Shown here: positions 51,803 through 60,368 of the stretch, in pieces
Position numbering within the stretch: the stretch's first letter is position 1
Layout: each line of letters starts with the position of its first letter
From: Pelagibius sp028280305
GTDB taxonomy: Bacteria; Pseudomonadota; Alphaproteobacteria; Kiloniellales; Kiloniellaceae
Length of the DNA: 64,000 nt
Assembly (NCBI RefSeq): GCF_965233615.1
Contig: NZ_OZ247495.1
Reading direction: 5' to 3' (one strand)
The notes under the pieces: model-generated
What the model was told of the DNA's origin: nothing
Database searches by the model: none
Seen by the model: the letters and a program-made list of their open reading frames with translations, nothing else
Program-made: the position numbers and the translations under genes

Positions 51803-52792
51803 TTATTTGATAAGACCGATCTCACGATAATAGCGTTCGGCACCCGGATGGATCGAATGCCCGGTGGCCTGCTCCAGTTCCTTCGCGAGATTGATGTTCA
51901 GCTTATTGAAGGCCGGATGAACAGCGATCAGCCGCGCCTTGTTCTCGAAGGTGAATTTGACCATCTGGTAGACGACGTCCTCGGGTACGCGATCGAGGCA
52001 CATCCACGACCCGGGTATCCCGAAGCCCACAGTCTCGCCGCCCACTCCGGGATAGGTGCCAGCCGGTATCGAGACGGGCACGAAGTAGGGATACCGGCCC
52101 CGCAGCATTTCAACCTTCTCGGGTTCGAGTTCCAGCAGTCTGATTTCCTGGACATTGGAAAGCTCCAGGACCGGCGGCGCCGGATGGGAGATGAACTCGA
52201 TGAAAGCGTCAATTCGGCCGTCGGTCAGCGCCTTGGTGGCTTGCTTCTCGGCAATGTACTCAGTCCGGATATCATCTGGACCGATCCCGTAGAGAGAGAG
52301 CATCAGCAGACCGCGCGCATTCGCTGACGAACCCCGTTCGCCGATCGCGACACGCTTGCCTTTAAGATCCCCAATCGACTCGATCCCGCTGTCGGCCAAC
52401 ACGACCCAGTGGCTCTCGCTCGGCGGGAGCATGACCACGCCGCGGAACGCTGACTGGTCCTGGGCTGACTCAAACGGAGGTTCGCCGGCACGCGCCAGAT
52501 GCATGCCGTCCGTCGACACCCAAGCGCATTCGATGTTGCCCTGGGCCAGCGTAGTATTGTTGATGAATCCCGCGCCACCTTCGAGCGACCAAGTCACGTC
52601 TTCCATCTTCTCGTTGAGAATCTCCACGACGCCGGCGGCCATCGGGTACCACGATCCGCCCGGCGCCGACGTCAGAAACGTGTAGCGCTCTTTCGCATCG
52701 ACGGCGACGCTTCCAGCGGTGACGCCGGCCAGCAGGGCGATAGCCGCTGCTGCGGCCCTGGAGATGGAATCCAAGGTAGGTGAATAGGACAT
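51803..52792 (-). CDS. TAXI-family TRAP transporter solute receptor
   Basis: A 329-residue periplasmic receptor. The Sec signal peptide is AAAAAIALLAGVTAGSVAVDA. The mature protein starts with ERYTFLTSAPGGSWYPMAAG, a TAXI hallmark, and contains INNTTLAQGNIECAWVSTDG and the GKRVAIGERGSSANARGLL loop. The ATG at 52792 follows GGGGAGAAG. It is the first gene of a three-gene minus-strand operon (receptor, permease, 2-hydroxyacid dehydrogenase) that lies between the two dehydrogenase modules and probably feeds both. Confidence 0.92.
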   Translation of the reverse strand: MSYSPTLDSISRAAAAAIALLAGVTAGSVAVDAKERYTFLTSAPGGSWYPMAAGVVEILNEKMEDVTWSLEGGAGFINNTTLAQGNIECAWVSTDGMHLARAGEPPFESAQDQSAFRGVVMLPPSESHWVVLADSGIESIGDLKGKRVAIGERGSSANARGLLMLSLYGIGPDDIRTEYIAEKQATKALTDGRIDAFIEFISHPAPPVLELSNVQEIRLLELEPEKVEMLRGRYPYFVPVSIPAGTYPGVGGETVGFGIPGSWMCLDRVPEDVVYQMVKFTFENKARLIAVHPAFNKLNINLAKELEQATGHSIHPGAERYYREIGLIK

Positions 52793-52917
52793 TTCTTCTC
52801 CCCTTTTGCTGGACGGTGAAGTCACACCACCCGTTCTTATCAAGCGGCCTCTACCAAAGATCCGCAGAGGACAGCCTCCCATTGCACACGATAACCGACG
52901 CCGCAGATCAAAACAAG

Positions 52918-52940
52918 AAAAACGTAGTAGCTCTAGCTAC
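52918..52940 (-). terminator. Probable terminator after the module B DAO gene
   Basis: On the minus strand GTAGC-TAGA-GCTAC forms a hairpin, and after TACG a run TTTTT follows (52922-52918). It lies just after the stop of the DAO gene at 52943 and before the TAXI operon on the same strand. Confidence 0.55.
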
Positions 52941-52942
52941 GT

Positions 52943-54070
52943 CTATCTACAAATAAGCTCGGGGTGCGGCGAAAGCCAGCGCGTGGGATCGAACAGGGGC
53001 AACTCCGGCTCCTGCCCGAGGATGCGGTCGGCAAGCAATCGGCCGAGATAGGGACCGAGGGTATACCCGCTAACACCGCTGGCGATCATGAAGGCGGTGT
53101 TGCTAGTATCGAGAGGTCCGATCATGGGCAGGTAATCGGGGTAGTGATCGCGTACGCCGAACCAGGCACGCACCACCCGCGCCTTGCGCAGGGCCGGAAC
53201 TGCATGGCTAGCAAGACGAAGATTTCCAATGAGATTATCTGGGTCGACACGATAGCTGCCCGGTCTGACGCCGGGCAGGCCCGTCCAGCCGCCACCGATG
53301 AGCACTGTGCCATTCGGCTTTTGCTTGAGCGAAAGGCGGCCGCTCACAACGCCGAGCATCCGTCTTACCAATGGCGGTTGCCGTTCGGTCACGATCATCT
53401 GGTTGATGCGCTGCCCGACCGGCAGGTCAAAACCCAAGAGGCAGCCGAGGTCCCGGTTCCAGACACCGCCCGCCAGCAAGATCCGGGCCGCCTCGAAGTT
53501 TGTTGTCCCGGTAGCTACAACGTATCCATCACCGAGTCGTTCGATCCGGGTTACCTTGCGGCCCTCGCGCACATCAACCCCGGCATCGGACAAGGCTCTC
53601 TTAAAGACTCTTGCCGTGATCGTGGAGTCTGCGTAGCCGTCGATGGCGCAGTAGCTCGCCAGCACAACATCCGCTGATAGCCCCGGTTCAAGCGCAAGAG
53701 CGGCATTTGCACCGACAAAACTGATCGGCGCGCCCGCATCCCGCCTTGCACCGGCCACCTGCGTCAATCGTTTGGCCTCGGCTTCGGTGAAGGCGAGCAC
53801 GAGCCCGCCGATCTCGCGATATCCGACATCGCGACCGAGCCACCTCTCTGTGCTGCGCCACATCTCCCACGCGCGCATGGCGTAGGGCGTGAGCTCCGCA
53901 CGTGGGTACTGGATGGCGAGCGTGCCAGCATTGCGTGACGACGCCCCCATGCACACACCCCCTGCCTCCAAAAGGATTACGCGCATACCCCCTCTGGCGA
54001 GATGAAGCGCGGTGCTGCACCCGAGGATACCACCGCCGAGCACGGCGATGTCGTGGCGGCCATCAGTCAT
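52943..54070 (-). CDS. DAO-family FAD-dependent amino-acid dehydrogenase subunit (module B)
   Basis: A 375-residue DAO-fold flavoprotein with HDIAVLGGGILGCSTALHLA, VILLEAGGVCMGASSRNAG and a C-terminal WFGVRDHYPDYLPMIG and SGVSGYTLGPYLG. It is the third subunit of the module, paralogous in role to 46534 but distinct in sequence. The ATG at 54070 overlaps the end of the FAD/BFD subunit gene by 8 bases. The expected substrate is a D- or cyclic amino acid. Confidence 0.9.
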   Translation of the reverse strand: MTDGRHDIAVLGGGILGCSTALHLARGGMRVILLEAGGVCMGASSRNAGTLAIQYPRAELTPYAMRAWEMWRSTERWLGRDVGYREIGGLVLAFTEAEAKRLTQVAGARRDAGAPISFVGANAALALEPGLSADVVLASYCAIDGYADSTITARVFKRALSDAGVDVREGRKVTRIERLGDGYVVATGTTNFEAARILLAGGVWNRDLGCLLGFDLPVGQRINQMIVTERQPPLVRRMLGVVSGRLSLKQKPNGTVLIGGGWTGLPGVRPGSYRVDPDNLIGNLRLASHAVPALRKARVVRAWFGVRDHYPDYLPMIGPLDTSNTAFMIASGVSGYTLGPYLGRLLADRILGQEPELPLFDPTRWLSPHPELICR

Positions 54071-55544
54071 TCGGGGCAGTTGCGACAGTGTCACCGATCC
54101 CAGAGTCCCAGGGGGCCGGCTCCGGCAGGTCGGCCAGAATGTCATCATATGTGTGCACGCCGGTGAGCGTGGCCGAGTGAACCGGGCGGATCGGCACCTG
54201 AATCGTCCAGGGCATCGGTTGGGGCCCAGACGCGCGCTTTGCGATGGCCAGCCTCATCACGGCGTCGCCGCAAATACGTCCCTGGCACGGGCCCATGCCG
54301 CAGCGCGTCCAGCTCTTCAACTGGTTAAGGTCAAAGGCGTGATCGGCGAGCGCATCCTCGATCTGGCCGCGCGTCACATCTTCACAGCGGCAGACCACCG
54401 TTGACCGGCTGCAGGCTTCGATGAGACCCGAGGGCGGCATCATGAGCCGCGCCATGGCCCGCCCAAAGCGCCCGGCGCGGACAAGCCGCCGTCGCAACGG
54501 ACGGGCGCGCCGGTCGAAGTCCTCGGGCCGCACTGCCCGAAGTTCATAGGCTGCGGCCAATCCGGCGAGGCGTCCTTCGAGCTCGGCCGCCGCCGCGCCG
54601 AGGATGCCCGCGCTGTCGCCCGCCGCGAACACGGAAGGCAGCGAGGTCCGGAGATCGGCGTCGCGCGTAACGACCAGTGACTGGCAATCTTGGTCAAAGC
54701 GGTGATCGGCCCCCAAGAGCCGTGTAATTTCACTGTTGGGTAGCAAGCCCTGCCCGATTGCCACGGCATCGGCTTCGAGTTCCAAGGCTTGCGCATCACA
54801 CCGCGGTCGCCCCAAAGCCCCGAGTGGACGGATGGCGACGCCCGAGACCTGTTCGGCGCCGTAAATAGCTGTAACTGCGTGGTGACGATAAACTTTCACA
54901 CCCGCTGTGCGAAGTCGGTGCATCCAACCCAAACCGCGCCAGAGGAGGTCGGAGCGCGTGATCATTGACGGGAGAGCCCCCAGCCAGTCGAGGCTGGCGT
55001 TGCTGTCGACCACGGCCACCACCCGTCCGCCAAGTTCCAGGATGCCGGCGGCCACCGCGTAGATCAGCGGGCCGCCACCCGTTACCACTGTGGCGACACC
55101 CGGCAGCATCTTCTGACTCTTGAGCAGGATTGTCGCGCCGGCTAAGCCAATGACGCCGGGCAGTGTCCAGCCGTCAACCGGGATACTGCGCTCATAAGCG
55201 CCGGTGGCAACAACGAGAACCTTGGGCCGGTAACGGACCCAGCGATCAATCGTGGCGGTGCCGATCTCCGGTCCTGGCGCCGCCAGCCAAATGCTCTCGC
55301 CGAAAGCAGTCTCGACTGTCGAGGCGGCAAGCTCTGCCCTCAGTGCCTCTCCGCTTGCGTGATCGGTGCCAGGCCGTGCCGGCGTCGCGAATGCCGGAGA
55401 CCGATAGACCTGGCCGCCCGCTTGCCGCTGCTCATCGGTCACCACGACCGAGAGGCCGGCCTCGGCGGCTGTCACCGCGGCGGCGATACCGGCAGGGCCT
55501 GCGCCAAGTACGAGAACATCAGGCGCACGCAGTTCAGCAGTCAT
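54063..55544 (-). CDS. FAD/NAD-binding dehydrogenase subunit with BFD-like 2Fe-2S domain (module B)
   Basis: A 493-residue paralogue of 44736-46145. It has VLVLGAGPAGIAAAVTAAEA, GVATVVTGGGPLIYAVAAG, FAAGDSAGILGAAAAELEG and the BFD cysteines VCRCEDVTRGQ and GMGPCQGRICGDA. The start at 55544 lies 11 bases inside the end of the ferredoxin-like gene. It forms the electron-transfer centre of the proposed heterotrimer with 52943 and 55534. Confidence 0.88.
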   Translation of the reverse strand: MTAELRAPDVLVLGAGPAGIAAAVTAAEAGLSVVVTDEQRQAGGQVYRSPAFATPARPGTDHASGEALRAELAASTVETAFGESIWLAAPGPEIGTATIDRWVRYRPKVLVVATGAYERSIPVDGWTLPGVIGLAGATILLKSQKMLPGVATVVTGGGPLIYAVAAGILELGGRVVAVVDSNASLDWLGALPSMITRSDLLWRGLGWMHRLRTAGVKVYRHHAVTAIYGAEQVSGVAIRPLGALGRPRCDAQALELEADAVAIGQGLLPNSEITRLLGADHRFDQDCQSLVVTRDADLRTSLPSVFAAGDSAGILGAAAAELEGRLAGLAAAYELRAVRPEDFDRRARPLRRRLVRAGRFGRAMARLMMPPSGLIEACSRSTVVCRCEDVTRGQIEDALADHAFDLNQLKSWTRCGMGPCQGRICGDAVMRLAIAKRASGPQPMPWTIQVPIRPVHSATLTGVHTYDDILADLPEPAPWDSGIGDTVATAPND

Positions 55545-55824
55545 CGCCGATACCCAGCTCAACCTTCATTCCGTCCCGAACCGGCTCGAGGCAGGCCCTG
55601 ACCCGGCGGTCGTCGACAGAGACCACGCATTCCTGGCACATACCCATGAAGCAGAAGGCCCCGCGCGGGGCCTTGGCCACGGGGCTGAGACGCAGCGTTC
55701 GAACACCCATGCCTAGCAGCGCGGCTGCAAGATTTAACCCGGCTGGCGCGATGGCCGCCCGCCCATCGACGGCGAAGGTGACGGTTCCCTGTTGCCGAGC
55801 GGTCGTTGGCGGATCGGAGGTCAT
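55534..55824 (-). CDS. 2Fe-2S ferredoxin-like dehydrogenase subunit (module B)
   Basis: A 96-residue protein with cluster cysteines in FCFMGMCQECVV (CX4CX2C) and RACLEP. It corresponds to 46142-46447 of module A, sharing the APRGAFCFMG surroundings. It is the first gene of the minus-strand module B operon (ferredoxin, FAD/BFD, DAO) and is divergent from the DapA-like gene at 55951; the shared intergenic region holds repeated GCAAC sites. Confidence 0.86.
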   Translation of the reverse strand: MTSDPPTTARQQGTVTFAVDGRAAIAPAGLNLAAALLGMGVRTLRLSPVAKAPRGAFCFMGMCQECVVSVDDRRVRACLEPVRDGMKVELGIGDDC

Positions 55825-55825
55825 A

Positions 55826-55873
55826 TTGCAACGTTATCATCTGGAGTTGCTCAAGCAACCACTAAATGGTTGC
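55826..55873. promoter_or_regulatory. GCAACCA inverted repeat and extra half-sites in the module B divergent region
   Basis: GCAACCA-CTAAA-TGGTTGC (55855-55873) is a perfect 7-base inverted repeat. Directly upstream GTTGCT-CA-AGCAAC (55846-55859) repeats the half-site, and TTGCAAC occurs at 55826. The core lies 77 bases before the DapA-like start. The same core with one mismatch occurs at 47743-47761. Confidence 0.65.
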
Positions 55874-55950
55874 GCGGGATCGCGTCCTCTGAAATAGTCC
55901 GATCCGTCGGCCGCGTTCATGCAGGCCATACACACTGACCATGGGACTCG

Positions 55951-56904
55951 ATGATGTTTAACGCCAGCAAACGCCGCAGCACGTGGCAGGGATCGTTCAC
56001 GGCAATCGTCAATCCGTTCACGACCGATGGAGAACTCGACGAACCGGCGCTCCGCGCGAATATCGATTTGGCGATCGAAGAAGGTGTGCACGGCCTCGTC
56101 ATCTGCGGTCACAACGGCGAGACACATCTGATGACCGACTCCGAGAGGGAGCGCGCCATCGCGATCTGCGTCGAGCAGATCGCCGGAAGAGTACCGGTGC
56201 TTGCTGGGACCGGCGGCATCAGCACGCCCGCGGTGATTGCTCGTACCCGCGCGGCCAAGAACCTCGGCGCCAACGGCGCGATGATCGAGCCGCCCTACTT
56301 CATGACACCGAAACCAGCCGACATTCTGGCGCATTTCGTGAGCATCTCGGACGCGGTCGATCTGCCAGTGATGTTCTACAACTGTCCGTCCCGGTCGGGG
56401 ACGGACGTGAAGCCTGATCTGTTCGGCGAGCTCATCGAGCGATGTAATATCGTCGCCATCAAGGACAGTGCCCATAGCTACGACCGCACGATGGTCATGA
56501 TACGCGACTTCGGCGCCGAGATCGGCATCTTTATCGGCCCCGCTGGCATCTGGGGCTTTGCGGGCATCATCATGGGCGGCGCCGGCTTCGTCGACGGGCT
56601 GCAGCAGGTGATCGGACGCCCAGCCACAACGCTTTTCGACCTCGCCGTTGAGCGCAACGTCGAAGCGGCAGTGCCACTGCAGCACCGGCTGCACGGGTTG
56701 CGCACGCTTCTGTTCAATTCGCCCGGGACATCGCCCGCAACCATCAAGGATGCGATGCGCCTGCTCGGCCGCCCGGGCGGTTACCCGCGGTTGCCGCTTC
56801 GGCCGATGCAAGGCGCGGATCTTCGCCACTTCGAAGAGGGTCTGCGGGCGCTCGATATCATGCCGGAGAGCGCGGAGAAGACGAAGAGATTGCGGCAGGC
56901 TTAG
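55951..56904 (+). CDS. DapA-family enzyme, module B
   Basis: A 317-residue paralogue of 47844-48761. It shows FTAIVNPFTTDGELDEPAL, CGHNGETHLM, the tyrosine in PVMFYNCPSR and the Schiff-base lysine in VAIKDSAHSYD, then GIWGFAGIIMGGAGFVDGLQ. It opens the plus-strand operon that continues with a D-threonine-aldolase-like gene. ATG ATG at 55951 gives two possible starts. The role could be deamination of a cyclic imino acid or aldol cleavage of a 2-oxo acid. Confidence 0.88.
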   Translation: MMFNASKRRSTWQGSFTAIVNPFTTDGELDEPALRANIDLAIEEGVHGLVICGHNGETHLMTDSERERAIAICVEQIAGRVPVLAGTGGISTPAVIARTRAAKNLGANGAMIEPPYFMTPKPADILAHFVSISDAVDLPVMFYNCPSRSGTDVKPDLFGELIERCNIVAIKDSAHSYDRTMVMIRDFGAEIGIFIGPAGIWGFAGIIMGGAGFVDGLQQVIGRPATTLFDLAVERNVEAAVPLQHRLHGLRTLLFNSPGTSPATIKDAMRLLGRPGGYPRLPLRPMQGADLRHFEEGLRALDIMPESAEKTKRLRQA

Positions 56905-56920
56905 CCAGCGCCGAACCGAG

Positions 56921-58042
56921 ATGACCGTTCCCGCCCCAGCTGCGCCCGGCGAACACATCGAAGATGTCGATACGCCGGCATTGCTAGTCGATCTTGATCG
57001 GTTCGAGGCGAACCTCGATACAATGGCGGCCCGCGCCGCCACCGCAGGGGTCGCCCTCCGGCCGCATGCCAAGGCCCACAGGTGCCCGATGGTCGCCCAT
57101 GCCCAACTTGAGCGGGGAGCGATCGGCCAATGCTGTCAGAAGGTTGCCGAGGCCGAGGCGATGGTTGTTGGCGGCGTCCAGAACGTGCTGATCACGAATG
57201 AGATCGTCAACCCGCGCAAGCTTGCCCGTGTGGCCGCGCTCGCCCAGCACGTTGAGATTGGGGTCTGCGTGGACAGCATTCTGGGGGTAGAGCGTCTTGC
57301 CGAGGCAGCTACTACATTCGATGTCGAAATCCGTGTTCTGGTCGAGATCGACGCAGGCCAACATCGCTGCGGTGTCCCTCCGGGCGAGGCGGCTGCCGAT
57401 CTCGCCCGCCTCATCACCGGTCATCGAGGGCTCAAGTTCGATGGCCTTCAGGCCTATCACGGCAGCGCCCAACAGATTCGGGACCACAGCGCGCGCGCGA
57501 CCGCGATCAATGGTACTCTCGAAGCGGTCGAGGCGACGATCCAGGCCATGCGCGCCGCAGGAATTTCCTGTGCCACCGTCACAGGGGCCGGGACAGGAAC
57601 CTACCCATTCGAGGCGGCCAGTGGGCTCTACACCGAGATTCAGCCAGGATCATACATCTTCATGGATCACAGCTACATCCGCATCATGGGCCCCGAAGGC
57701 GAAACCGTTGTCGATTTCGCACCGGCGCTCTTCGTGCTGACCGAGGTCATGAGCCGCCCCGCGCCAGACCGCGCCATTGTGGACGCTGGAAACAAGAGCG
57801 TATCGACCGACGGCGGTCTGCCGGAAATCGCGGATCTGCCTGGCCTGGCAGTTCGCCGCGTCGCTGACGAACATGGGACAATCGAGGTCGAGGAAGGCGA
57901 CGGCCCAGCGCTCGGGGCACGTCTGTGCCTCCTTCCCGGCCACTGCGACACAACCGTCGGCCTGCACGATTGGCTGGTCGGCGTCAGAGACGGGTGCGTC
58001 GAATCTGTCTGGCCGATAACCGGCCGCGGGAGGAGTTATTAG
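56921..58042 (+). CDS. D-threonine aldolase / D-3-hydroxyaspartate aldolase family PLP enzyme
   Basis: A 373-residue fold-type III PLP enzyme with an alanine-racemase-like barrel. The PLP lysine is in LRPHAKAHRCP, and the C-terminal metal site is LLPGHCDTTVGLHDW (the HxC pair binding Mn, Mg or Zn in the family). GAGTGTYPFEAASGLYTEIQ is the phosphate-binding region. It splits beta-hydroxy-D-amino acids into glycine and an aldehyde or dehydrates them. ATG 56921 is 16 bases after the DapA-like stop. With a D-amino-acid dehydrogenase nearby, the whole module may handle D-configured amino acids. Confidence 0.88.
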   Translation: MTVPAPAAPGEHIEDVDTPALLVDLDRFEANLDTMAARAATAGVALRPHAKAHRCPMVAHAQLERGAIGQCCQKVAEAEAMVVGGVQNVLITNEIVNPRKLARVAALAQHVEIGVCVDSILGVERLAEAATTFDVEIRVLVEIDAGQHRCGVPPGEAAADLARLITGHRGLKFDGLQAYHGSAQQIRDHSARATAINGTLEAVEATIQAMRAAGISCATVTGAGTGTYPFEAASGLYTEIQPGSYIFMDHSYIRIMGPEGETVVDFAPALFVLTEVMSRPAPDRAIVDAGNKSVSTDGGLPEIADLPGLAVRRVADEHGTIEVEEGDGPALGARLCLLPGHCDTTVGLHDWLVGVRDGCVESVWPITGRGRSY

Positions 58043-58045
58043 GTT

Positions 58046-58516
58046 ATGACAGACAGTAAAACTCTGGGTGTGGGATCCAACGATCCCTATCTAAGTGGGG
58101 TAACACCGGACCGTCCTGATATGGCGCATCGCGCGATTGAGGGGCGGATGGTGGCGGTATCGGCCCGTAGCCATGATGCCCGAGGGCTCTCGCTCATCCC
58201 GCAGCGCACGCGCTGCCTGCGCCGCTATGATATCCATGAACTGATCGTCACCGACGAAAGCGGACAAGGCTCAGGCGACACGGTCGATCGCGTCGCTTAT
58301 CTTGGATTTTTCGAGATTACCTCTGGCGGGTTGCTGATCCAAGGTGACGAGCTTTTGATCGCCGATCAGATGATCGGCAGTGTAATCGGCTTCGACGAAA
58401 CGCACCTGCCGAACCACCTTAACATCGTGGTTTCGGCCGCGCAGCGCGAAAGCGGCAGAGCCAGCGGCCTAACCCTCAACGATCCCGTTATCTTTCAACC
58501 GGTGTGGAACAACTAG
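58046..58516 (+). CDS. Conserved protein of unknown function
   Basis: A 156-residue soluble protein that I do not recognise with certainty. Features are RAIEGRMVAVSARSHDARGL, a double-Arg segment RCLRRYDIHELIVTDE, and a C-terminal GSVIGFDETHLPNHLNIVV followed by LTLNDPVIFQP. The last suggests a compact beta-rich protein with a conserved His/Asn. It starts 3 bases after the D-threonine-aldolase-like gene, so it is translationally coupled and probably part of the same pathway. Its stop overlaps the stop of the convergent TrmB gene. Confidence 0.75.
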   Translation: MTDSKTLGVGSNDPYLSGVTPDRPDMAHRAIEGRMVAVSARSHDARGLSLIPQRTRCLRRYDIHELIVTDESGQGSGDTVDRVAYLGFFEITSGGLLIQGDELLIADQMIGSVIGFDETHLPNHLNIVVSAAQRESGRASGLTLNDPVIFQPVWNN

Positions 58517-59508
58517 CCGGACCTTCCCCGCCCGCCGTTACCCGCACCGGCGGCGGAAGCTCCGGCAAGCGCATTGTCCGGCGCGTCGCCGATGCCAGGC
58601 TCCGGTTCGATGGCATCCTCCCGCTCGAAGGTGGCGCGAAACCGATCGTATTCCTGCGGCGCGTAAAACCTCGCCCGCAGTTCCGACAGACGCGGCCCGA
58701 AGTTCGCCTCGATCTCGGGGCGCAAAGCCGTAAAGAATTCGGCGAGATACAGGTCGTGGCGGATCACCGTCTCCGCCATGCTGACGACCGGCGGACTCTG
58801 TGTGTGAACCCCATAGAAGTCGCCCGAGACATTGGCGGTCAACGCCTGGGTACCGTCGGCGGCGATTGTCAGAAGATTATCAGCGACGCCCCTGCGTTCA
58901 CCGTCTCCCTCGTGGAGATGGACCGTAACCGACGGTCCAACCCGGTACCGATCGGGATCGTCGCCGAACAACACGATGAAAACCCGCACGCCATGCTCGG
59001 CAGCGTCACAAAGTGCTGCTCGATGCGGTTCCAGCACATCCTGCGATGCCTTCAAATAGATCCGATCGCGGGCGCTCGCGATGATTTCGTTGGTCTTGGC
59101 CTGGATGTGCTTTCGACCAGCGATGTCCAGAACGTAGTGGTGACTCTCAGTGGTATCGAGCTTCGACAGCTTCGCTGCAACCTCATCACATCGCCCGCTG
59201 GTCTCCCGCGCGATACGTCGCATAAGATCTCCGGGGTCGACTGGTATGTAGCGCGCTGGGCGCTGGCCGATCAGTTGAACGGCCATCTTTGTCGACAGGC
59301 TGGTCAGCGCACCATAGACGTTCGCGCGCGGGATGTCGGCAACCTTGCTGAGTTCGTATGCCGTCGCCGGATTGGTGTGCAACAACGCCACATAGACCCG
59401 CGCCTCGTACGACGAAAACCCGAGCACTTGCAGATCTGCAATGTGGCTCTTGACGGAAGCGGACGCGTGCCTGCTTGGCCTTGCGCTGCTAATCGATCGC
59501 TCGTTCAT
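58513..59508 (-). CDS. TrmB-family transcriptional regulator
   Basis: A 331-residue regulator. The N-terminal winged helix has LQVLGFSSYEARVYVALL and ATAYELSKVADIPRANVYGA, then LSTKMAVQLI, as in TrmB proteins. The remainder has the C-terminal effector/PLD-like region (IIASARDRIYLKASQDVLEP, then HGVRVFIVLFGD). It converges on module B, so it is the most likely regulator of both dehydrogenase modules through the GCAACCA repeats; that link is inference. The last 40 residues are low-complexity Gly/Ala-rich. Confidence 0.85.
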   Translation of the reverse strand: MNERSISSARPSRHASASVKSHIADLQVLGFSSYEARVYVALLHTNPATAYELSKVADIPRANVYGALTSLSTKMAVQLIGQRPARYIPVDPGDLMRRIARETSGRCDEVAAKLSKLDTTESHHYVLDIAGRKHIQAKTNEIIASARDRIYLKASQDVLEPHRAALCDAAEHGVRVFIVLFGDDPDRYRVGPSVTVHLHEGDGERRGVADNLLTIAADGTQALTANVSGDFYGVHTQSPPVVSMAETVIRHDLYLAEFFTALRPEIEANFGPRLSELRARFYAPQEYDRFRATFEREDAIEPEPGIGDAPDNALAGASAAGAGNGGRGRSG

Positions 59509-59862
59509 TTTTCACCGTGTGCAATTCAATCGATGAGACCCCAAACCGTCGTGACGGCATGCTTGCCGTCGGGACCGCCCAGAGTGTTTGGGAAGCTACT
59601 ACACTCGCCCTGGGATAGCGAGGTGAAACCGACTTGGCCCGTCCCGCGACCGCGGAAACAGCCGCCGCGACCGACCCTGCCGCAGTTTGATGGCGTCCGA
59701 AGTCCTGGATGGCGCGTCGCCGAAAGATCAAGAAAGCTAACCGCCATGGGCCTGGCGCCTCGATGCGACAACGGGGTTGTCCGAATACACAGGCCCCATT
59801 CACACACAGGGGGCATTGACACGTTAACTGCCCTGGTCAGCCGAGATCCACCGTGCTCCGGT
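59509..59862. other. Gene-free stretch between TrmB and the IS6 fragment
   Basis: About 350 bases carrying the promoter side of the TrmB gene near 59510-59560. I see no gene. The open frames are shadows or decayed IS sequence. Confidence 0.45.
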
Positions 59863-60204
59863 TCACACGGCGCGGCAGCTTTGATGCCAGTTTGCCAACG
59901 CATTAACTCGAAACATCTTGAAGAAACGGCGTGGCAGAAGATGGCGTTGGACGTAGAAGGCACTGTAGACAGCGGCGTGGATCGACAGGAACCGTTGAGT
60001 TGATCCGGGCGACTTGAACCGCTGCTGTTTTCTCTCTCGCCGCCGAACCGGCTGGTGTGAGTTTTCAGCACGATTGTTCGTGCGTAATCCTTGGTCGTAA
60101 ACCGCCGATAGCCGCTCTTTCCGGATGGCAACAGCATATGATTTGAGCTTATCCGTGGTAAGTTGGTTCGGCGCAAAGCCCTGCTTCTTCAGAAGCTTTC
60201 GCAA
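59863..60204 (-). pseudogene. IS6-family transposase, C-terminal fragment
   Basis: Reading TTDKLKSYAVAIRKE, then LRTNNRAENSHQPVRRRERK, QRFKSPGSTQRFLSIHAAVY and FFKMFRVNALANWHQ, which are C-terminal signatures of IS6-type (IS26-like) transposases including the catalytic glutamate in NRAENSHQP. The N-terminal zinc-finger and first two catalytic aspartates are absent. It abuts the remainder of an unrelated gene at 60198, so the element was cut by a recombination event. Confidence 0.83.
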
Positions 60205-60368
60205 AAGTCTCTGGGCTGATCAGGAGGACTTTTGCGGCGTCTCGCATCCACGCGATCGTGGATGCGATTAATGATCTCGATGCGGGGGGCCTTGACGATC
60301 TGGCCAACCTTCTCGCCGCTGCACCTGACCAGGTCAATACGCCGAACCCGGAACGACTTGCGATATGA
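60198..60368 (+). pseudogene. Orphan C-terminal fragment upstream of the aspartoacylase-family gene
   Basis: A plus-strand frame open from the IS6 junction reads FAKVSGLIRRTFAASRIHA, IVDAINDLDAGGLDDLANLL and ends in NPERLAI. Its TGA overlaps the next ATG as ATGA. The composition and the ATGA coupling make it a likely C-terminus of a real gene whose 5' part was removed by the IS6 event. I do not recognise the family. Confidence 0.55.

Noticed and set aside
52881..59525. Shared decamer ATTGCACACG near the TAXI receptor gene (52881-52890) and, on the other strand, near the TrmB gene (59516-59525)
   Set aside because: Only ten bases, in opposite orientation relative to the genes and without symmetry; may be chance.
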